Assembly: GCF_000468015.1 (NCBI RefSeq)
Contig: NZ_KI260389.1
Location: forward strand, 77,699-141,698
DNA length: 64,000 nucleotides
Reading direction: 5' to 3'
Source of the DNA: Ruminococcus callidus ATCC 27760
Lineage (GTDB): Bacteria > Bacillota > Clostridia > Oscillospirales > Ruminococcaceae
The notes beneath the pieces are model-generated. The model ran no database searches, was not told where the DNA came from, and worked only from the letters and a program-made list of their open reading frames with translations. Shown piece after piece: positions 1 to 9,886 of this stretch. The position numbers and the translations under genes were made by a program. Numbering within the stretch: the first letter of the stretch is position 1; each line of letters starts with the position of its first letter.

Positions 1-553
1 TAATAGGTCCATGATTTACAAGAGTTGGTGTGTCATTTCGATCTATATCAAGTTCATAGTAAGATGTAGCCTTAACAGATTCTGCTAGTGCTACAACAAT
101 TGCAGACGGCTGTACAAATCCGCTCACCGCAGGAATACGCAATACAGGCATACTGGTTTGCACTGCAAGCGACGCATATCCTGTGATTTTATAGTTCATG
201 TATACTCCAGTAGTGCTTACCGAAAACTTAATTGTAAAACCTTGATAGGATAAGCATTCTGCAACATTCCCAAATTCATCTAGCCACCCAAAGATAAATG
301 ATACTGGAATACCACTGGAATCTGGATACTGAGCTGCAGACTGTGCTGCACTATACAGTAGTGCTTCAAATGCCGCAATATTCATTTTTCGTGAGGCATC
401 TCCACCAACTATGCAATTCAGTGTCCATGATGTCATAGACTGTATTTCACTATTGCTTAATTCCAAAGATGCAAATGGAGATGGCATTTCTAATCCAAAA
501 TCTGTAATACTTACACCTGCTAATGTAAAATTACAAAATGGTTGTTTTTTCAA
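1..553 (-). CDS. Baseplate/tail hub protein, N-terminal part (runs off left edge)
   Basis: An open minus-strand frame of 184 codons reaches the window edge. I place the start at a TTG (553) because GGAGGTG lies five bases upstream; no ATG in this frame is preceded by such a site. The protein begins MKKQPFCNFTLAGV and shows a beta-rich pattern (ITDFGLEMPSPF, VGGDASRKMNIAAFEALLYS, VSFIFGWLDEFG, YASLAVQTSMPVL). It follows the gp53-like baseplate gene, where contractile phages usually encode the large hub protein. The hub role is inferred from position and general appearance. The start is separated from the upstream toxin-antitoxin cassette by a terminator, so this gene may depend on read-through or a promoter I could not see. 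Confidence 0.6.
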   Translation of the reverse strand, partial: MKKQPFCNFTLAGVSITDFGLEMPSPFASLELSNSEIQSMTSWTLNCIVGGDASRKMNIAAFEALLYSAAQSAAQYPDSSGIPVSFIFGWLDEFGNVAECLSYQGFTIKFSVSTTGVYMNYKITGYASLAVQTSMPVLRIPAVSGFVQPSAIVVALAESVKATSYYELDIDRNDTPTLVNHGPI

Positions 554-570
554 GATGCACACCTCCATAA

Positions 571-616
571 CAAACAAAAAAAATAGCGATAGCTCTTATA
601 AAGAGCTATCGCTATT
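571..616 (-). terminator. Intrinsic terminator of the toxin-antitoxin cassette
   Basis: A perfect 16-bp inverted repeat (582-597 and 601-616) with a 3-base loop is followed on the minus strand by an almost unbroken T run (581-571). It lies just after the toxin gene and just before the next tail gene. Confidence 0.85.
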
Positions 617-682
617 ATTTAAGGTTATGAAGTCAATGCATGATTAGTTTTGATGCAAACACCTCACAATGTTGTATCTTAC

Positions 683-1030
683 TCACACCCAAATGATTTC
701 CATGTTGTCTGGTTCATAAGCACCAAAGCAGTCTTTATGTGTACCAGTATCATACATAGTTACAATTGTATCTTCAAATTTAACGTGATTTCCTGATATT
801 TGATATATTACAACCCAATCGCTGCATCGATTTCCTAGATGTAATTCTTGAAACCCTTTCAATGATCCAGATAGATTATGAACCTTATATTTTACAATTT
901 CCCCATCTGTAAATGATCTAGTTGACAAAATAGTTTCTATATCATCAAGCAATTTCATATTACAACCACGTTTCTTACAACGTTTTCTCCCACGAATATA
1001 TCGATTGCTTAATTGTAGTATACGTGACAA
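683..1030 (-). CDS. YafQ/RelE-superfamily toxin (mRNA interferase-like)
   Basis: The 115-residue protein matches the YafQ branch of the RelE/ParE superfamily along most of its length. A helical N-terminus (residues 1-45) is followed by the diagnostic strand block: LSGSLKGFQELHLGNRCSDW, VVIYQISG, and TGTHKDCFG near residues 93-101. YafQ proteins cleave mRNA at the ribosome, and the C-terminal His (H96 here, in TGTH) is important for activity in that family. The first codon is a TTG immediately after the TAA of the upstream 60-codon gene, so translation is probably coupled. The pair has its own promoter and terminator, as expected of a moron. Toxin activity is inferred. Confidence 0.8.
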   Translation of the reverse strand: MSRILQLSNRYIRGRKRCKKRGCNMKLLDDIETILSTRSFTDGEIVKYKVHNLSGSLKGFQELHLGNRCSDWVVIYQISGNHVKFEDTIVTMYDTGTHKDCFGAYEPDNMEIIWV

Positions 1031-1213
1031 TTAATCAGCCCCTACTTGTTTCAAAAATTTTCTATACTCTTCCAATGATGTAAACGAGTAATATGTGTCG
1101 AGCGAATCAGATTCAATATCATAAGTTTCAGAATTTACATCAACTGACTCTGCCGTTAATATTTTGTCAAGATTATTAGGTTCGTATGGTTGTCGTTTTA
1201 CATAACGTTTCAT
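1031..1213 (-). CDS. Small acidic protein, probable antitoxin of the YafQ-like toxin
   Basis: This 60-residue protein starts at an ATG eight bases after GGAGGTG. The first residues are basic and the rest is acidic and polar (SVDVNSETYDIESDSLDTYY), ending in a helix-like EEYRKFLKQVG. I do not recognise the family, and it lacks an obvious RHH or HTH DNA-binding motif. The antitoxin call rests on position only: it is the first gene of a two-gene cassette, directly abuts the toxin, is small and acidic, and has its own promoter. It could instead be an unrelated small gene. Confidence 0.55.
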   Translation of the reverse strand: MKRYVKRQPYEPNNLDKILTAESVDVNSETYDIESDSLDTYYSFTSLEEYRKFLKQVGAD

Positions 1214-1249
1214 ACAATCACCTCCAAAAGTTCTACAGTTTCTACTCTT

Positions 1250-1278
1250 ATTCTATCGTTGTCTATCCAAAAAGTCAA
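1250..1278 (-). promoter_or_regulatory. Sigma-A-type promoter of the toxin-antitoxin cassette
   Basis: On the minus strand TTGACT (1278-1273) is separated by 17 bases from TAGAAT (1255-1250). Three TAGAA-type repeats follow between the -10 box and the ribosome site and may be an operator. Confidence 0.75.
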
Positions 1279-1314
1279 TGTACAAAATGCACAAATATAA
1301 ACTTGTAAATCCGG

Positions 1315-1770
1315 TTATTCTGTACCAAGATTCATCTGCATTGCTGAAATTGGTGCAAGCAATTCTCCGTTATTGAACAGTGCTGCAATATTCTTCAATA
1401 TGCGTAATCTTTGACCTTCATGAACAGTATATCCATCTTCAATATCATTAAAATAAGAGATTACCCAGCTGTATTGAGGTGAACCGAAGAATCTATTTGA
1501 AATAAGATCTAACCTATTTTCTTCAGATAGTGGCACATCATAATATTCAAATTTTGCATTAGATGTCACTGTATTTTGTGTTTCCAATGTAATGAATCGA
1601 GTCGATTCGTTTGGATCATGCACTATTTGACGCAAACCACGATATCTGCTGATATTATCAAAATCTCGACAAACCGTATACTGAATACCATGGTAATCTA
1701 TTTCCTGATAAGGTGTTAGTGTATCATAATATATTGGTTTGATATACTTTTTTGAGCATAATGAACTCAT
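1315..1770 (-). CDS. Baseplate wedge protein, T4 gp53-like
   Basis: The 151-residue protein contains the gp53/LysM-like core LDLISNRFFGSPQYSWVI, followed by SYFNDIEDGYTVHEGQRLRI. That block is typical of baseplate wedge proteins that join wedges around the central hub. The N-terminal part (residues 1-70) has no pattern I recognise. Its stop overlaps the start of the upstream baseplate gene by four bases, showing a tight tail operon. It is the last tail gene before the inserted toxin-antitoxin cassette. Confidence 0.7.
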   Translation of the reverse strand: MSSLCSKKYIKPIYYDTLTPYQEIDYHGIQYTVCRDFDNISRYRGLRQIVHDPNESTRFITLETQNTVTSNAKFEYYDVPLSEENRLDLISNRFFGSPQYSWVISYFNDIEDGYTVHEGQRLRILKNIAALFNNGELLAPISAMQMNLGTE

Positions 1771-2813
1771 GAGATCAACCCCTTATTCATAACTGTATTA
1801 TAGCTCAATGGTTCTGACGCTACCTCTGTGATAGTTAAGTCTAGTTGACATACTAGATAAAACCCATCCTGTCCGATTGGACTGTCACTGTCCCATGAAA
1901 CATCTACAGAAGTCATAACTCCGGTAATGTATGGCTTTCCTACAAGGTATAAAGTAACTGTTGAAGTTTGAACGGATGCACCCTTATAATCTGGATAGCA
2001 ATTTGCCTCGCAGAACCGGATCAGCTCATTACATTTTCCATCAAGATGATTTCCGCTCCACATATCACGGTGCATCTTAAATGAAAATGTGTTAGACCTC
2101 GGACCTGAACTATGGTACACCTGCCATGGTTCATATTGGTATAAAATATCAGACATAGTTTCATAGTTGGCCTGTACACCATCTTTCAAACCATCTGGAT
2201 ATACAGGAAAATCCATAGACTTACCTGACAGTGAAGAATACAAAGATATTTTGCCCCAAGGGAGCTTAAACCACTGCATTGGATTATTTGTAGGTGTCGA
2301 TGTTAGAATCTGAGAACCACGCTTACCATCATAACTATTGAATATAGATGGATCGATTTTATGGTCATATGTTTTCTCGTCATTCAGCATCATAAAAGAC
2401 TTGTTGTAGATATCTTTTTTCACATGATCCTTGTTTCCTAGTACACCCACAACGCTCAACAGTCTTACAGTTTCTGGAATTTTCAGCATACCATAAAAAC
2501 TTCCAGTCAATTTCAAAAATTTCCATTCAGTTTCATTGAGTAATGCAGCTGTTTCAAACACATCAGAATCACTAGTTAGTGTATTCAAAATTGATCCTTT
2601 TTCTTGGTATGTGACATTATCGCAGGAATCAATATTCAGAGTTTTATAAAAATCAAGAAGTGACTTACCGATATCATGCGATCTTGTTATATTATTCAGA
2701 TTTAGAACGCTATCAATGTCTCTTGAACTAATAAGATTTGCTAATTCTACTAATGATGTTCCAACTGAATTCCCTGTCGGAAGATTTATTGGTAAATACT
2801 GCAAACGCATCAC
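1767..2813 (-). CDS. Baseplate/tail-tube-cap protein (gp48/gp54-type candidate)
   Basis: The 348-residue protein has a helical N-terminal half and a beta-rich C-terminal half. The C-terminal half includes FSFKMHRDMW, LIRFCEANCYPDYKG, VTLYLVGKPYITGVMTSVDV, and DGFYLVCQLDLTITEVA. This tube-fold layout resembles proteins that cap the tail tube on the baseplate hub in contractile phages. The likely start is near 2813: GTG and ATG codons are adjacent, and a TTG at 2804 sits better behind AGGTG. It overlaps the following gp53-like gene. The assignment to the gp48/gp54 role is inferred from pattern and gene order. Confidence 0.5.
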   Translation of the reverse strand: MMRLQYLPINLPTGNSVGTSLVELANLISSRDIDSVLNLNNITRSHDIGKSLLDFYKTLNIDSCDNVTYQEKGSILNTLTSDSDVFETAALLNETEWKFLKLTGSFYGMLKIPETVRLLSVVGVLGNKDHVKKDIYNKSFMMLNDEKTYDHKIDPSIFNSYDGKRGSQILTSTPTNNPMQWFKLPWGKISLYSSLSGKSMDFPVYPDGLKDGVQANYETMSDILYQYEPWQVYHSSGPRSNTFSFKMHRDMWSGNHLDGKCNELIRFCEANCYPDYKGASVQTSTVTLYLVGKPYITGVMTSVDVSWDSDSPIGQDGFYLVCQLDLTITEVASEPLSYNTVMNKGLIS

Positions 2814-2817
2814 CTGC

Positions 2818-3372
2818 TTACGTCAAATTTGATGTTCTTAATCTAGCACTTTTTATAACATGTGGTTCTCCAAACATCGTCGGAGGTCTCAAATCAATAC
2901 GTTTTCCATGATATGTAATGTATCGAGAGTCACCATTAAACGTAGGTCGTTTTCTAAGCCACTGATTACTCTCCTTGTAGCATAAAGTTGATGCAACGTC
3001 AGAAAAAGTATCTGATATATTATCGCACCCTAATAGCACTAGTAAATCATGAATATCCAACGGATCACTATTTACAGATATCACAGTACCCAACATGTAA
3101 CTGTATACCCAGTCTGGAATTTCATACTGAGATTGGGTATGTGCGGATTCAAGATATTTATCAATGTGATATTGTATGGCTGTAACTAAAGACGTATATT
3201 CAATTTTAATAGATTCTGAAACGCATGGGTAGTTATCCGTAAAAAAGCTGTTTGAACTAGTGTTTAAGAACGCTGTGCACATTTCACGATCGCTGATCAT
3301 ATGATATGGATAATTTGGAAGATACCCCTCATTTACATATTTTATTTTTATGATATTATGAATATATATCAT
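2818..3372 (-). CDS. Baseplate-region protein of unknown function
   Basis: I choose the ATG at 3372 because AGGTGGTG lies a normal distance upstream and the ATG overlaps the TGA of the preceding large gene (ATGA). This gives 184 residues. Visible features are an N-terminal YLPNYPYHMISDREMCTAFL, a helical middle, and a conserved-looking C-terminal block YITYHGKRIDLRPPTMFGEP. I do not recognise a domain. Translational coupling to the 947-residue gene and position among baseplate genes make a structural or baseplate-assembly role likely. Confidence 0.5.
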   Translation of the reverse strand: MIYIHNIIKIKYVNEGYLPNYPYHMISDREMCTAFLNTSSNSFFTDNYPCVSESIKIEYTSLVTAIQYHIDKYLESAHTQSQYEIPDWVYSYMLGTVISVNSDPLDIHDLLVLLGCDNISDTFSDVASTLCYKESNQWLRKRPTFNGDSRYITYHGKRIDLRPPTMFGEPHVIKSARLRTSNLT

Positions 3373-6212
3373 GATAAAGCACCACCTGAGAATATATGAA
3401 ACTTTGACGGTTCCCATCCGTCGATAGAATCAGATGCGTCTGTTCCAGTTCCGGACAGAACTTGTGCATTATCTACATAAAATGCATCTACAAGGAATGT
3501 AATTGTACCGGAGATGGTTTTTGCAGTACCATCCGTAGAAACCTCATACTTTTGGCTTAATGCAGTGAAGCTTGTATTTTGTACCACCCATTTATCCGGT
3601 GACGCAATATGATAAGCAGATATAAATTGTCCAGTTACCTTTAATTGCTTTCTTAATAGTTTTTGAGGGTACATCAATGCACCACCCTGTGGAATAACAT
3701 AAGAGTTACCAATGATGAATTTTCCCTCTTGCACGTTTGATGTAGAATCATTACGAACAAGCATAGAGCATCCAACAATTGTACCGTCACTACTAAATGT
3801 AAGGCTTTGTAAACCATACAGAAAATGATTATCATTTGGGGTGCTTGTATCGTAAAAATCTGTTCCAGACGAAATGGTTGGAGTATCGTACTCACGAACA
3901 GTCATATAGTCAACAGTCAATCTAGGATCAGTAGATTTACGCATAACATACCATAAACGCATATCCTCGATAGTATCCTGTGCAAGTCTATCCAGTATTG
4001 TATAGTCATAATATAAGCATGAACGATATAGATTCACATGTGGTGTACCGGAAATGGTATCAATTCTGATTCTCTCACAGTCCTCAATATTTATAGTAAC
4101 ATTAGAATCTGCTGATCCCAAAATCTGTAAATTTACATGAGTGTTAAACCTTGAATCAATTGCCCGAATAGTTAATGTTGTACTCTTAGATGCAATCTCC
4201 TCATCTGTGGCAGCAGACAGATGAATAATTACATTGATTTCGTTCGGTATACCGTCATTTTGAATGCGGTGCATTTGTGTGGCATCCGGAAACGCAACTC
4301 TGTAATTTACATACTCGTCTAACTGTGCTTGAATTTCTGAAATGGACAAACCGGATGATGTTTCAAAATCCTCTCCTAGTTGATATGCTAGTGTTCCAGA
4401 TCTAAGTAAAGAATAATCTAGGATGCGAAGATGACCTTCATCATCACGAATGACATAACCTGCATCTGTAGCAGTGTCTGGTACGTTTAAAAATCCACCA
4501 ATTCGATCTGTCTGAGCCAATGGAATTTCATCTGTAAGCCAAATCGGTGGATCTGTATAAGATTTTTTACCTGAAGTGTCAACAACATAGTAGTATCTAT
4601 CAAACAGGGATAATCCTGATTCCTTATCAATTTTTTGGACACCGGTTGATTCGTCTATTACAGGTGTATCAATCGCAAAATAATCAACTCCGTATGCACC
4701 ACGATATTCATTTTCGTCAAAATGGAAATATGCATTATATACAGATGCATCTGTTATATTTGGGGGATCTGACTGTGTTAAACTTTGAATTAAAACCCCC
4801 ATCGGAGGTACCTGACCTCCGCCAACTGCAACTTCATCTGACGCTGTAGTTAAATTTTTAGTACTACCTATATATTTTACAGCTGATACAATACCAGGTA
4901 TTACTACATACATAGAGGATGGAGGTTGTGTATACTCGGTATTAGATATATCAATTGTGTTATCCTCGCCAACAAGAATGTAATCACCAACATTCCATTT
5001 CTGATTTAAAGCTGGCAAATCTGCTCTATCATTCAAAACATCGACGTAGCATCGTTGCTTTCCAGATGTTAAATGATATAAGTCATTGATTTTCTGCGTG
5101 ATAGATTTCACATGTTCTGTGTATGCTCGATCTACAGTACCAGGTGTGTTTGCTACAAAATCCGCTACTGGAAGCTTATACACTTTCAGCGGATACAATT
5201 GTGCTTCACCGCTAGATGTATGAATAGGATAGTCAATTTCTTTATGAGGTACAACCATTGCAACTTCATCTGTGGAAAGCGTATCAAATAGTGCTTCTGG
5301 GTACCGATTCATTAAATTTTTTACAGCATCAGATGAAGTTCCGGATTTTATAGCTAGTCCTTGATTAGCTGCATTATTCACAAACTCACTATCTGTCATA
5401 GGTGTTGGAGTTTTATCCCATACCATCATAGTATCTGTAGCGTCACACCATGTATCTTTTCCGGTGTCAGGATTTTTTCCTTTCCCAGCAAATACATAAA
5501 GCTTTTTGTAGTTTAAGCCGGATTTTCTCAAATAGTCGTCGGTCAGCATAGCATCTACATTTGAGATCCGACTTGCATCCATGACTGCACATTTCCTCGG
5601 ATAATTTTGCCGAATATTTGTGACTATGCCATTAAAATAGTCGAATGTTGCAAGCAAGAGATGTGCAGTCACCTGTTCCTGTGCATCCGGAACTTCGCTT
5701 GGAGTTTTAAACGCAGTAGTTGGTAAAATAACAATCTGTACACCTTCATACAAATCAGCATATTGTGTGTCTTTAGATTCGGTAAGAATTGATCCGCTCA
5801 TAGTAGCTTCAGTGCTATACATCACACGTAGACCTACGCTAAGATGCCCCGTCAACTCTGCGTCACCATTTACTCTGGCTTCTTCATTTGCAGAAACCAA
5901 ATCTATTGTAATTGGTACAAGCGACTGAATAAAATGACCGTTGACTACAGCGGAACCTTCATTAATTTTTAAAATTGTAGATGATGTAGGTGTTTCATCT
6001 GCAAAGTACTTGGATGACGCATTCATCAAGCTTACGGCAAAATCAGACTCACCATGAACATATGAAGGACCAATCATATAGGACACATTAGAATCTGTAG
6101 CAACAGATTCTCTGGAGCGTAAGTTAAATTCTGTTACAAGTTGACCACCATTTGTAGTATTTGCACATGGGAAAATATTTGTTGTAGCAACTGGAAATTT
6201 GATAAAATCCAA
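3369..6212 (-). CDS. Large baseplate/tail structural protein (947 aa)
   Basis: The start is a TTG at 6212 behind AGGAGGG. The protein is rich in Ser, Thr, Asp and short beta strands, with no membrane segment. It starts MDFIKFPVATTNIFP and carries a possible strand-rich platform region (residues 60-200) and a long beta-repeat-like tail. Such proteins are typical of baseplate-proximal fibres or wedge proteins in large Firmicutes myoviruses. It directly follows the tape measure gene and overlaps the next gene by four bases. I cannot tell from sequence alone whether it is wedge, spike or fibre. Confidence 0.55.
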   Translation of the reverse strand: MDFIKFPVATTNIFPCANTTNGGQLVTEFNLRSRESVATDSNVSYMIGPSYVHGESDFAVSLMNASSKYFADETPTSSTILKINEGSAVVNGHFIQSLVPITIDLVSANEEARVNGDAELTGHLSVGLRVMYSTEATMSGSILTESKDTQYADLYEGVQIVILPTTAFKTPSEVPDAQEQVTAHLLLATFDYFNGIVTNIRQNYPRKCAVMDASRISNVDAMLTDDYLRKSGLNYKKLYVFAGKGKNPDTGKDTWCDATDTMMVWDKTPTPMTDSEFVNNAANQGLAIKSGTSSDAVKNLMNRYPEALFDTLSTDEVAMVVPHKEIDYPIHTSSGEAQLYPLKVYKLPVADFVANTPGTVDRAYTEHVKSITQKINDLYHLTSGKQRCYVDVLNDRADLPALNQKWNVGDYILVGEDNTIDISNTEYTQPPSSMYVVIPGIVSAVKYIGSTKNLTTASDEVAVGGGQVPPMGVLIQSLTQSDPPNITDASVYNAYFHFDENEYRGAYGVDYFAIDTPVIDESTGVQKIDKESGLSLFDRYYYVVDTSGKKSYTDPPIWLTDEIPLAQTDRIGGFLNVPDTATDAGYVIRDDEGHLRILDYSLLRSGTLAYQLGEDFETSSGLSISEIQAQLDEYVNYRVAFPDATQMHRIQNDGIPNEINVIIHLSAATDEEIASKSTTLTIRAIDSRFNTHVNLQILGSADSNVTINIEDCERIRIDTISGTPHVNLYRSCLYYDYTILDRLAQDTIEDMRLWYVMRKSTDPRLTVDYMTVREYDTPTISSGTDFYDTSTPNDNHFLYGLQSLTFSSDGTIVGCSMLVRNDSTSNVQEGKFIIGNSYVIPQGGALMYPQKLLRKQLKVTGQFISAYHIASPDKWVVQNTSFTALSQKYEVSTDGTAKTISGTITFLVDAFYVDNAQVLSGTGTDASDSIDGWEPSKFHIFSGGALS

Positions 6213-6258
6213 AGATATCCCTCCTAGATAATATACCCATATATAAGGTCTTTTTACG

Positions 6259-9200
6259 TCATTTTAGGTTATTTATGCCTAATGCTAAAGCAGATAGGCT
6301 ATTTGGTAGTGCAGAACTATCAGAGTTTGAAAATTCAGTCTGTAGTATAGCATTTACAATCTGCAAAATTTCTGCAAGCAATACGTTTGTCTGAACAGCA
6401 GGATCTAACAGATCTACACTATTTTTTGTTAACGCAGCAGCTAGAGCATATACAGCATCTCTCGATTTTGAATTTTCAGCAGATCTAACCTTATCCCAAC
6501 TAGAACTATCATATCCCACTGCATTTCTGTATGCAGTGTGTTTAACGTAATACTCTGTCCAGCTTGTACAATAAGCATTAAAAGCTTTTTGATAGGCTTC
6601 AAATCGCCCTGCCTTGCCGCCATATGCAAGAAAATCTTCGTGAAACAGTATAAAATCATCATAAAAATCAGACTGTTTCTTATAACTGGTTTCCATCCAT
6701 GAGTTACTAGTAGATAGCTGTGTGATATTATCTACCCAAAATTGATCCTCACGTTGCTCTCGTTCCTGTTTAATTCTGATACCTTCCTCTGCTTGAAATG
6801 CTTCAAATTGCCCCTGAACTGCCTCATTTGTAAGACCTACATCGGTTAGTGCATCAGATAAATTCGATATTCCAAATCTGGTTGCAGTTTTCGCCCAGTT
6901 TTCATAAGAAACATCCTTTCCAGAATTCTCTTCCAAGTAAGAACTCATTGTACCTAGAAACTTCTGCACTGCATTATTTGTTACTCGTGTTGGATTACTA
7001 GATTGAGATTCCCGTGATTTTAATGCAGATACACCTAAAACATCAGATCCTGTAATGGCAGAAGATATACCAGAGCTACTTTTGCCTACAGTCCCCCAAT
7101 GATAGTTAGAAGATGGACTAGAATTAAATATAGATCCAATGGATGATAATGTAGCGTATGCCTGATTCATCCGATTTGTAAATCCTCTGGATGATGTTGC
7201 ATCGTAAAAAGAATTCCATGGCGTGTAAGTATTTACAAGACTTTGCCGTATTTTTGATGTTGTCGAATATGCTGAAATTCCACCCATAAGACTGATAATG
7301 TCGTCTGTTACATTTAGGTTTTGACCAGTTGTTGTCAGCTGATAAGCTGCTGTAGCATTTCCGTTTCCAACTTTTCCAAGTTCAAGGAGTTGCTTTACAT
7401 CTGCCCTTTGTGCGGAACTTTCAACTGCGGATCCAATCAAATTTGTAATTCCTGCTTTAATCTTTCCAAACATAGCAGCAGGATTTACAAGTATCATAAT
7501 GTTTTCTACAGTATGACGAATTCCTTCCAGAAATTCAAGTGCAGACCCTTGCAACTCTACACCATATGTAGCATCCATCAAATCATTTGCAATTTGTTCA
7601 TCCCACATATGTTCTTGAATAGATCTAGCGGCGGCGTTATCAAGTACATATGACAATCCTTCATCGAGCATGTACTCATTGATCTGCTGCATTTTTAACT
7701 GTTCTGCATTTGTGGTAGTTTGACCAGATGCAAGAAGATCCATATTATCCAGCAGTGCAGTGCTATTTGTATCCATAGATGATATAGCCTGAGCTAAGTA
7801 GGAAAAATCCACTCTTGCAAAAGCATCAGAAGACACGCCGAAAATACTAGAGAGTCCTTCTGCAACTTCCATATAAGCGTCTTCTGACATATTCTGACGT
7901 TTTCCTAATTCAGAAAACAGATTTGCAAACACCTTCTGTGGATCTTGCGCTAGTTGCTTCAGAAATTCAGTATTTGACGCATTGATTCCTGCTAGTGAAC
8001 GTAGCGCCACAATCTCTGAGCTATTACCACCAGTCGCCGCCTTGTAAATAGCGTCAGTCATAGACTGTGCTAAATCTGGTGCAATTGCTCCTGTAATAGC
8101 AGAAACAGCAGTCATCACTGCGGAAATCTGAGTAGCATTTCCAGTTTTAGACGCTTGTGCAATCTGTACAGACTCTGTGAATAGATTCTCTGCGTCCTTT
8201 AAACCAGTTGTAAAACCACCTGCAACTTCGCGACTTGCATATAAAATATTATTTGCAAATCCTTCTAACTGTCGATTGGCCTCGTCGATAGCGTCAGATT
8301 GTGACTTGCCTTGTCGGATTGCATTTGCGGCAATAGAAGAATAAGTACTTGCATATGAAAAGAAATCTTGTGTCGGAATTGCGGCATTAAGCTTTGTTGC
8401 AATATACGCAAATTCTTCTGCAACTTTACCACTTAGTCCAGAATCCAACACCTTTGCAAGATTATCTGTAATAGAGCTTGCACTGACAACTTTTGTTAAA
8501 CCCTCAGAACGCAGTCTATCTGCAAATGACGCAATCAAATCTTGTAAGTCATCTTTACTATATCCTTGTGTACCATTTATTTTTCTGAGATTAGTGTCCC
8601 ACACATTATACATTTCTTCAGCAGCCTGCTTTAGAATGTCAAATGGGGCTTTAACCATTGTTTCTACGTCTGCTTTTAACCGATCTGTTTCAGTTTTAAT
8701 TTGATTTTGTCTAGATGTAGCATATCTATCTGCGGTTTCTGATGCTTTCTTTATTAGTTTTGTAGTAGCTTCGATTGCAGGGGACAATGCCCACATAGCA
8801 GCTGTCACTGCAACCATCGCAGCACCTGCTACTACAGCAGCACCGGTTAATCCTCCTATTGCACCTATTGCCAATTCGGAAGATCCGACTAGTTCAGCAC
8901 CGCTGGTACTCATCATACCTGTTAGAGCCTGAATAGTGGATGACACTTCTCCAGATTCACCAAATGCACTAGTAAACATGTTTGCAATACTGGATTTATC
9001 GCCCTTTGATATGAAATCTTTTATCGTACCCAAATCCGCTTCTTTGAACTTAGCTAGTGCATCTCCCCCAAGATTGCTTGAAATGATGTTTTTAATCTGT
9101 TCAGCGGGTTCCTCTGATATACCAGATGCAAGATTAGAAATATCAGACTGTTGTACTGTAACACTTTGTGCATGAATTACAATATTCTGTATGTCAGATA

Positions 9201-9825
9201 CTACATTGCTTTTAGTAGATTTTCTAAATATAGAATCTCCGTCAGCTTGCTGAGATTGAGAACCTTTAGACTTCTCATTTTTAGCATTTGCAGATTGCTG
9301 GCTAGTGCCAAGTATAGTAGATCTTAAATTACTAACAAATTTAGATTTCGCGTCATCTAATTTACCAGTTAATTCTTTTCCAATCGCGGAACCCTTAAAT
9401 GCAGACATCACAGTTTTTCCAAGTTCTGCACCAAGAGTTTTTGGAATATCACCTATTTCTACGCCTAACCCGTCTGCTAAATCTGAAAATACACTTTGAA
9501 TTTGCTCCTTAAAATCAGAACCGATAAGTGCTTCAAAGATTGATTTCTTAAAAGCATCTGCAAAATCATTTGTAGCACCACGAGAAAATCCCTTTCCGGC
9601 TGATATATTTGATTTTGATTTATCTCGAAATGATCTACTACCAGATAAGGTATTGAATGCATTGGACTGTGAAGATTGCCCACTTGATTTCAAAATATCT
9701 TTTACAGTTTTGTCAATAGATTCAAGTATATATAATTCTTTAACTTCAAAATTGCTGAAGTTCTTGGAATTTGACTGATCGCTGCCATTAATCTCAGAAA
9801 TTATGTCATTATTATTTGTAGGCAT
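6259..9825 (-). CDS. Tail tape measure protein
   Basis: At 1188 residues this is the longest gene of the tail cluster. It is Ala/Ser/Gln-rich and mostly helical, with one strongly hydrophobic stretch near residues 320-350 (GGLTGAAVVAGAAMVAVTAA) followed by predicted coiled coil. That is the classic tape-measure layout. It lies immediately downstream of the chaperone pair, as in most tailed phages. The protein sets tail length and is thought to be ejected with DNA. Its size suggests a tail somewhat over 150 nm if the usual length-per-residue relation holds; this is an inference. Confidence 0.85.
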   Translation of the reverse strand: MPTNNNDIISEINGSDQSNSKNFSNFEVKELYILESIDKTVKDILKSSGQSSQSNAFNTLSGSRSFRDKSKSNISAGKGFSRGATNDFADAFKKSIFEALIGSDFKEQIQSVFSDLADGLGVEIGDIPKTLGAELGKTVMSAFKGSAIGKELTGKLDDAKSKFVSNLRSTILGTSQQSANAKNEKSKGSQSQQADGDSIFRKSTKSNVVSDIQNIVIHAQSVTVQQSDISNLASGISEEPAEQIKNIISSNLGGDALAKFKEADLGTIKDFISKGDKSSIANMFTSAFGESGEVSSTIQALTGMMSTSGAELVGSSELAIGAIGGLTGAAVVAGAAMVAVTAAMWALSPAIEATTKLIKKASETADRYATSRQNQIKTETDRLKADVETMVKAPFDILKQAAEEMYNVWDTNLRKINGTQGYSKDDLQDLIASFADRLRSEGLTKVVSASSITDNLAKVLDSGLSGKVAEEFAYIATKLNAAIPTQDFFSYASTYSSIAANAIRQGKSQSDAIDEANRQLEGFANNILYASREVAGGFTTGLKDAENLFTESVQIAQASKTGNATQISAVMTAVSAITGAIAPDLAQSMTDAIYKAATGGNSSEIVALRSLAGINASNTEFLKQLAQDPQKVFANLFSELGKRQNMSEDAYMEVAEGLSSIFGVSSDAFARVDFSYLAQAISSMDTNSTALLDNMDLLASGQTTTNAEQLKMQQINEYMLDEGLSYVLDNAAARSIQEHMWDEQIANDLMDATYGVELQGSALEFLEGIRHTVENIMILVNPAAMFGKIKAGITNLIGSAVESSAQRADVKQLLELGKVGNGNATAAYQLTTTGQNLNVTDDIISLMGGISAYSTTSKIRQSLVNTYTPWNSFYDATSSRGFTNRMNQAYATLSSIGSIFNSSPSSNYHWGTVGKSSSGISSAITGSDVLGVSALKSRESQSSNPTRVTNNAVQKFLGTMSSYLEENSGKDVSYENWAKTATRFGISNLSDALTDVGLTNEAVQGQFEAFQAEEGIRIKQEREQREDQFWVDNITQLSTSNSWMETSYKKQSDFYDDFILFHEDFLAYGGKAGRFEAYQKAFNAYCTSWTEYYVKHTAYRNAVGYDSSSWDKVRSAENSKSRDAVYALAAALTKNSVDLLDPAVQTNVLLAEILQIVNAILQTEFSNSDSSALPNSLSALALGINNLK

Positions 9826-9886
9826 AAAACCACCACCTATGCATAAAACAAGGGATAAGATTCCTTAACCTTATCCCTTATTTCAA

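Noticed and set aside
411-647. Plus-strand frame of 78 codons at the left end
   Set aside because: It reads through the terminator hairpin and is antisense to the hub gene.
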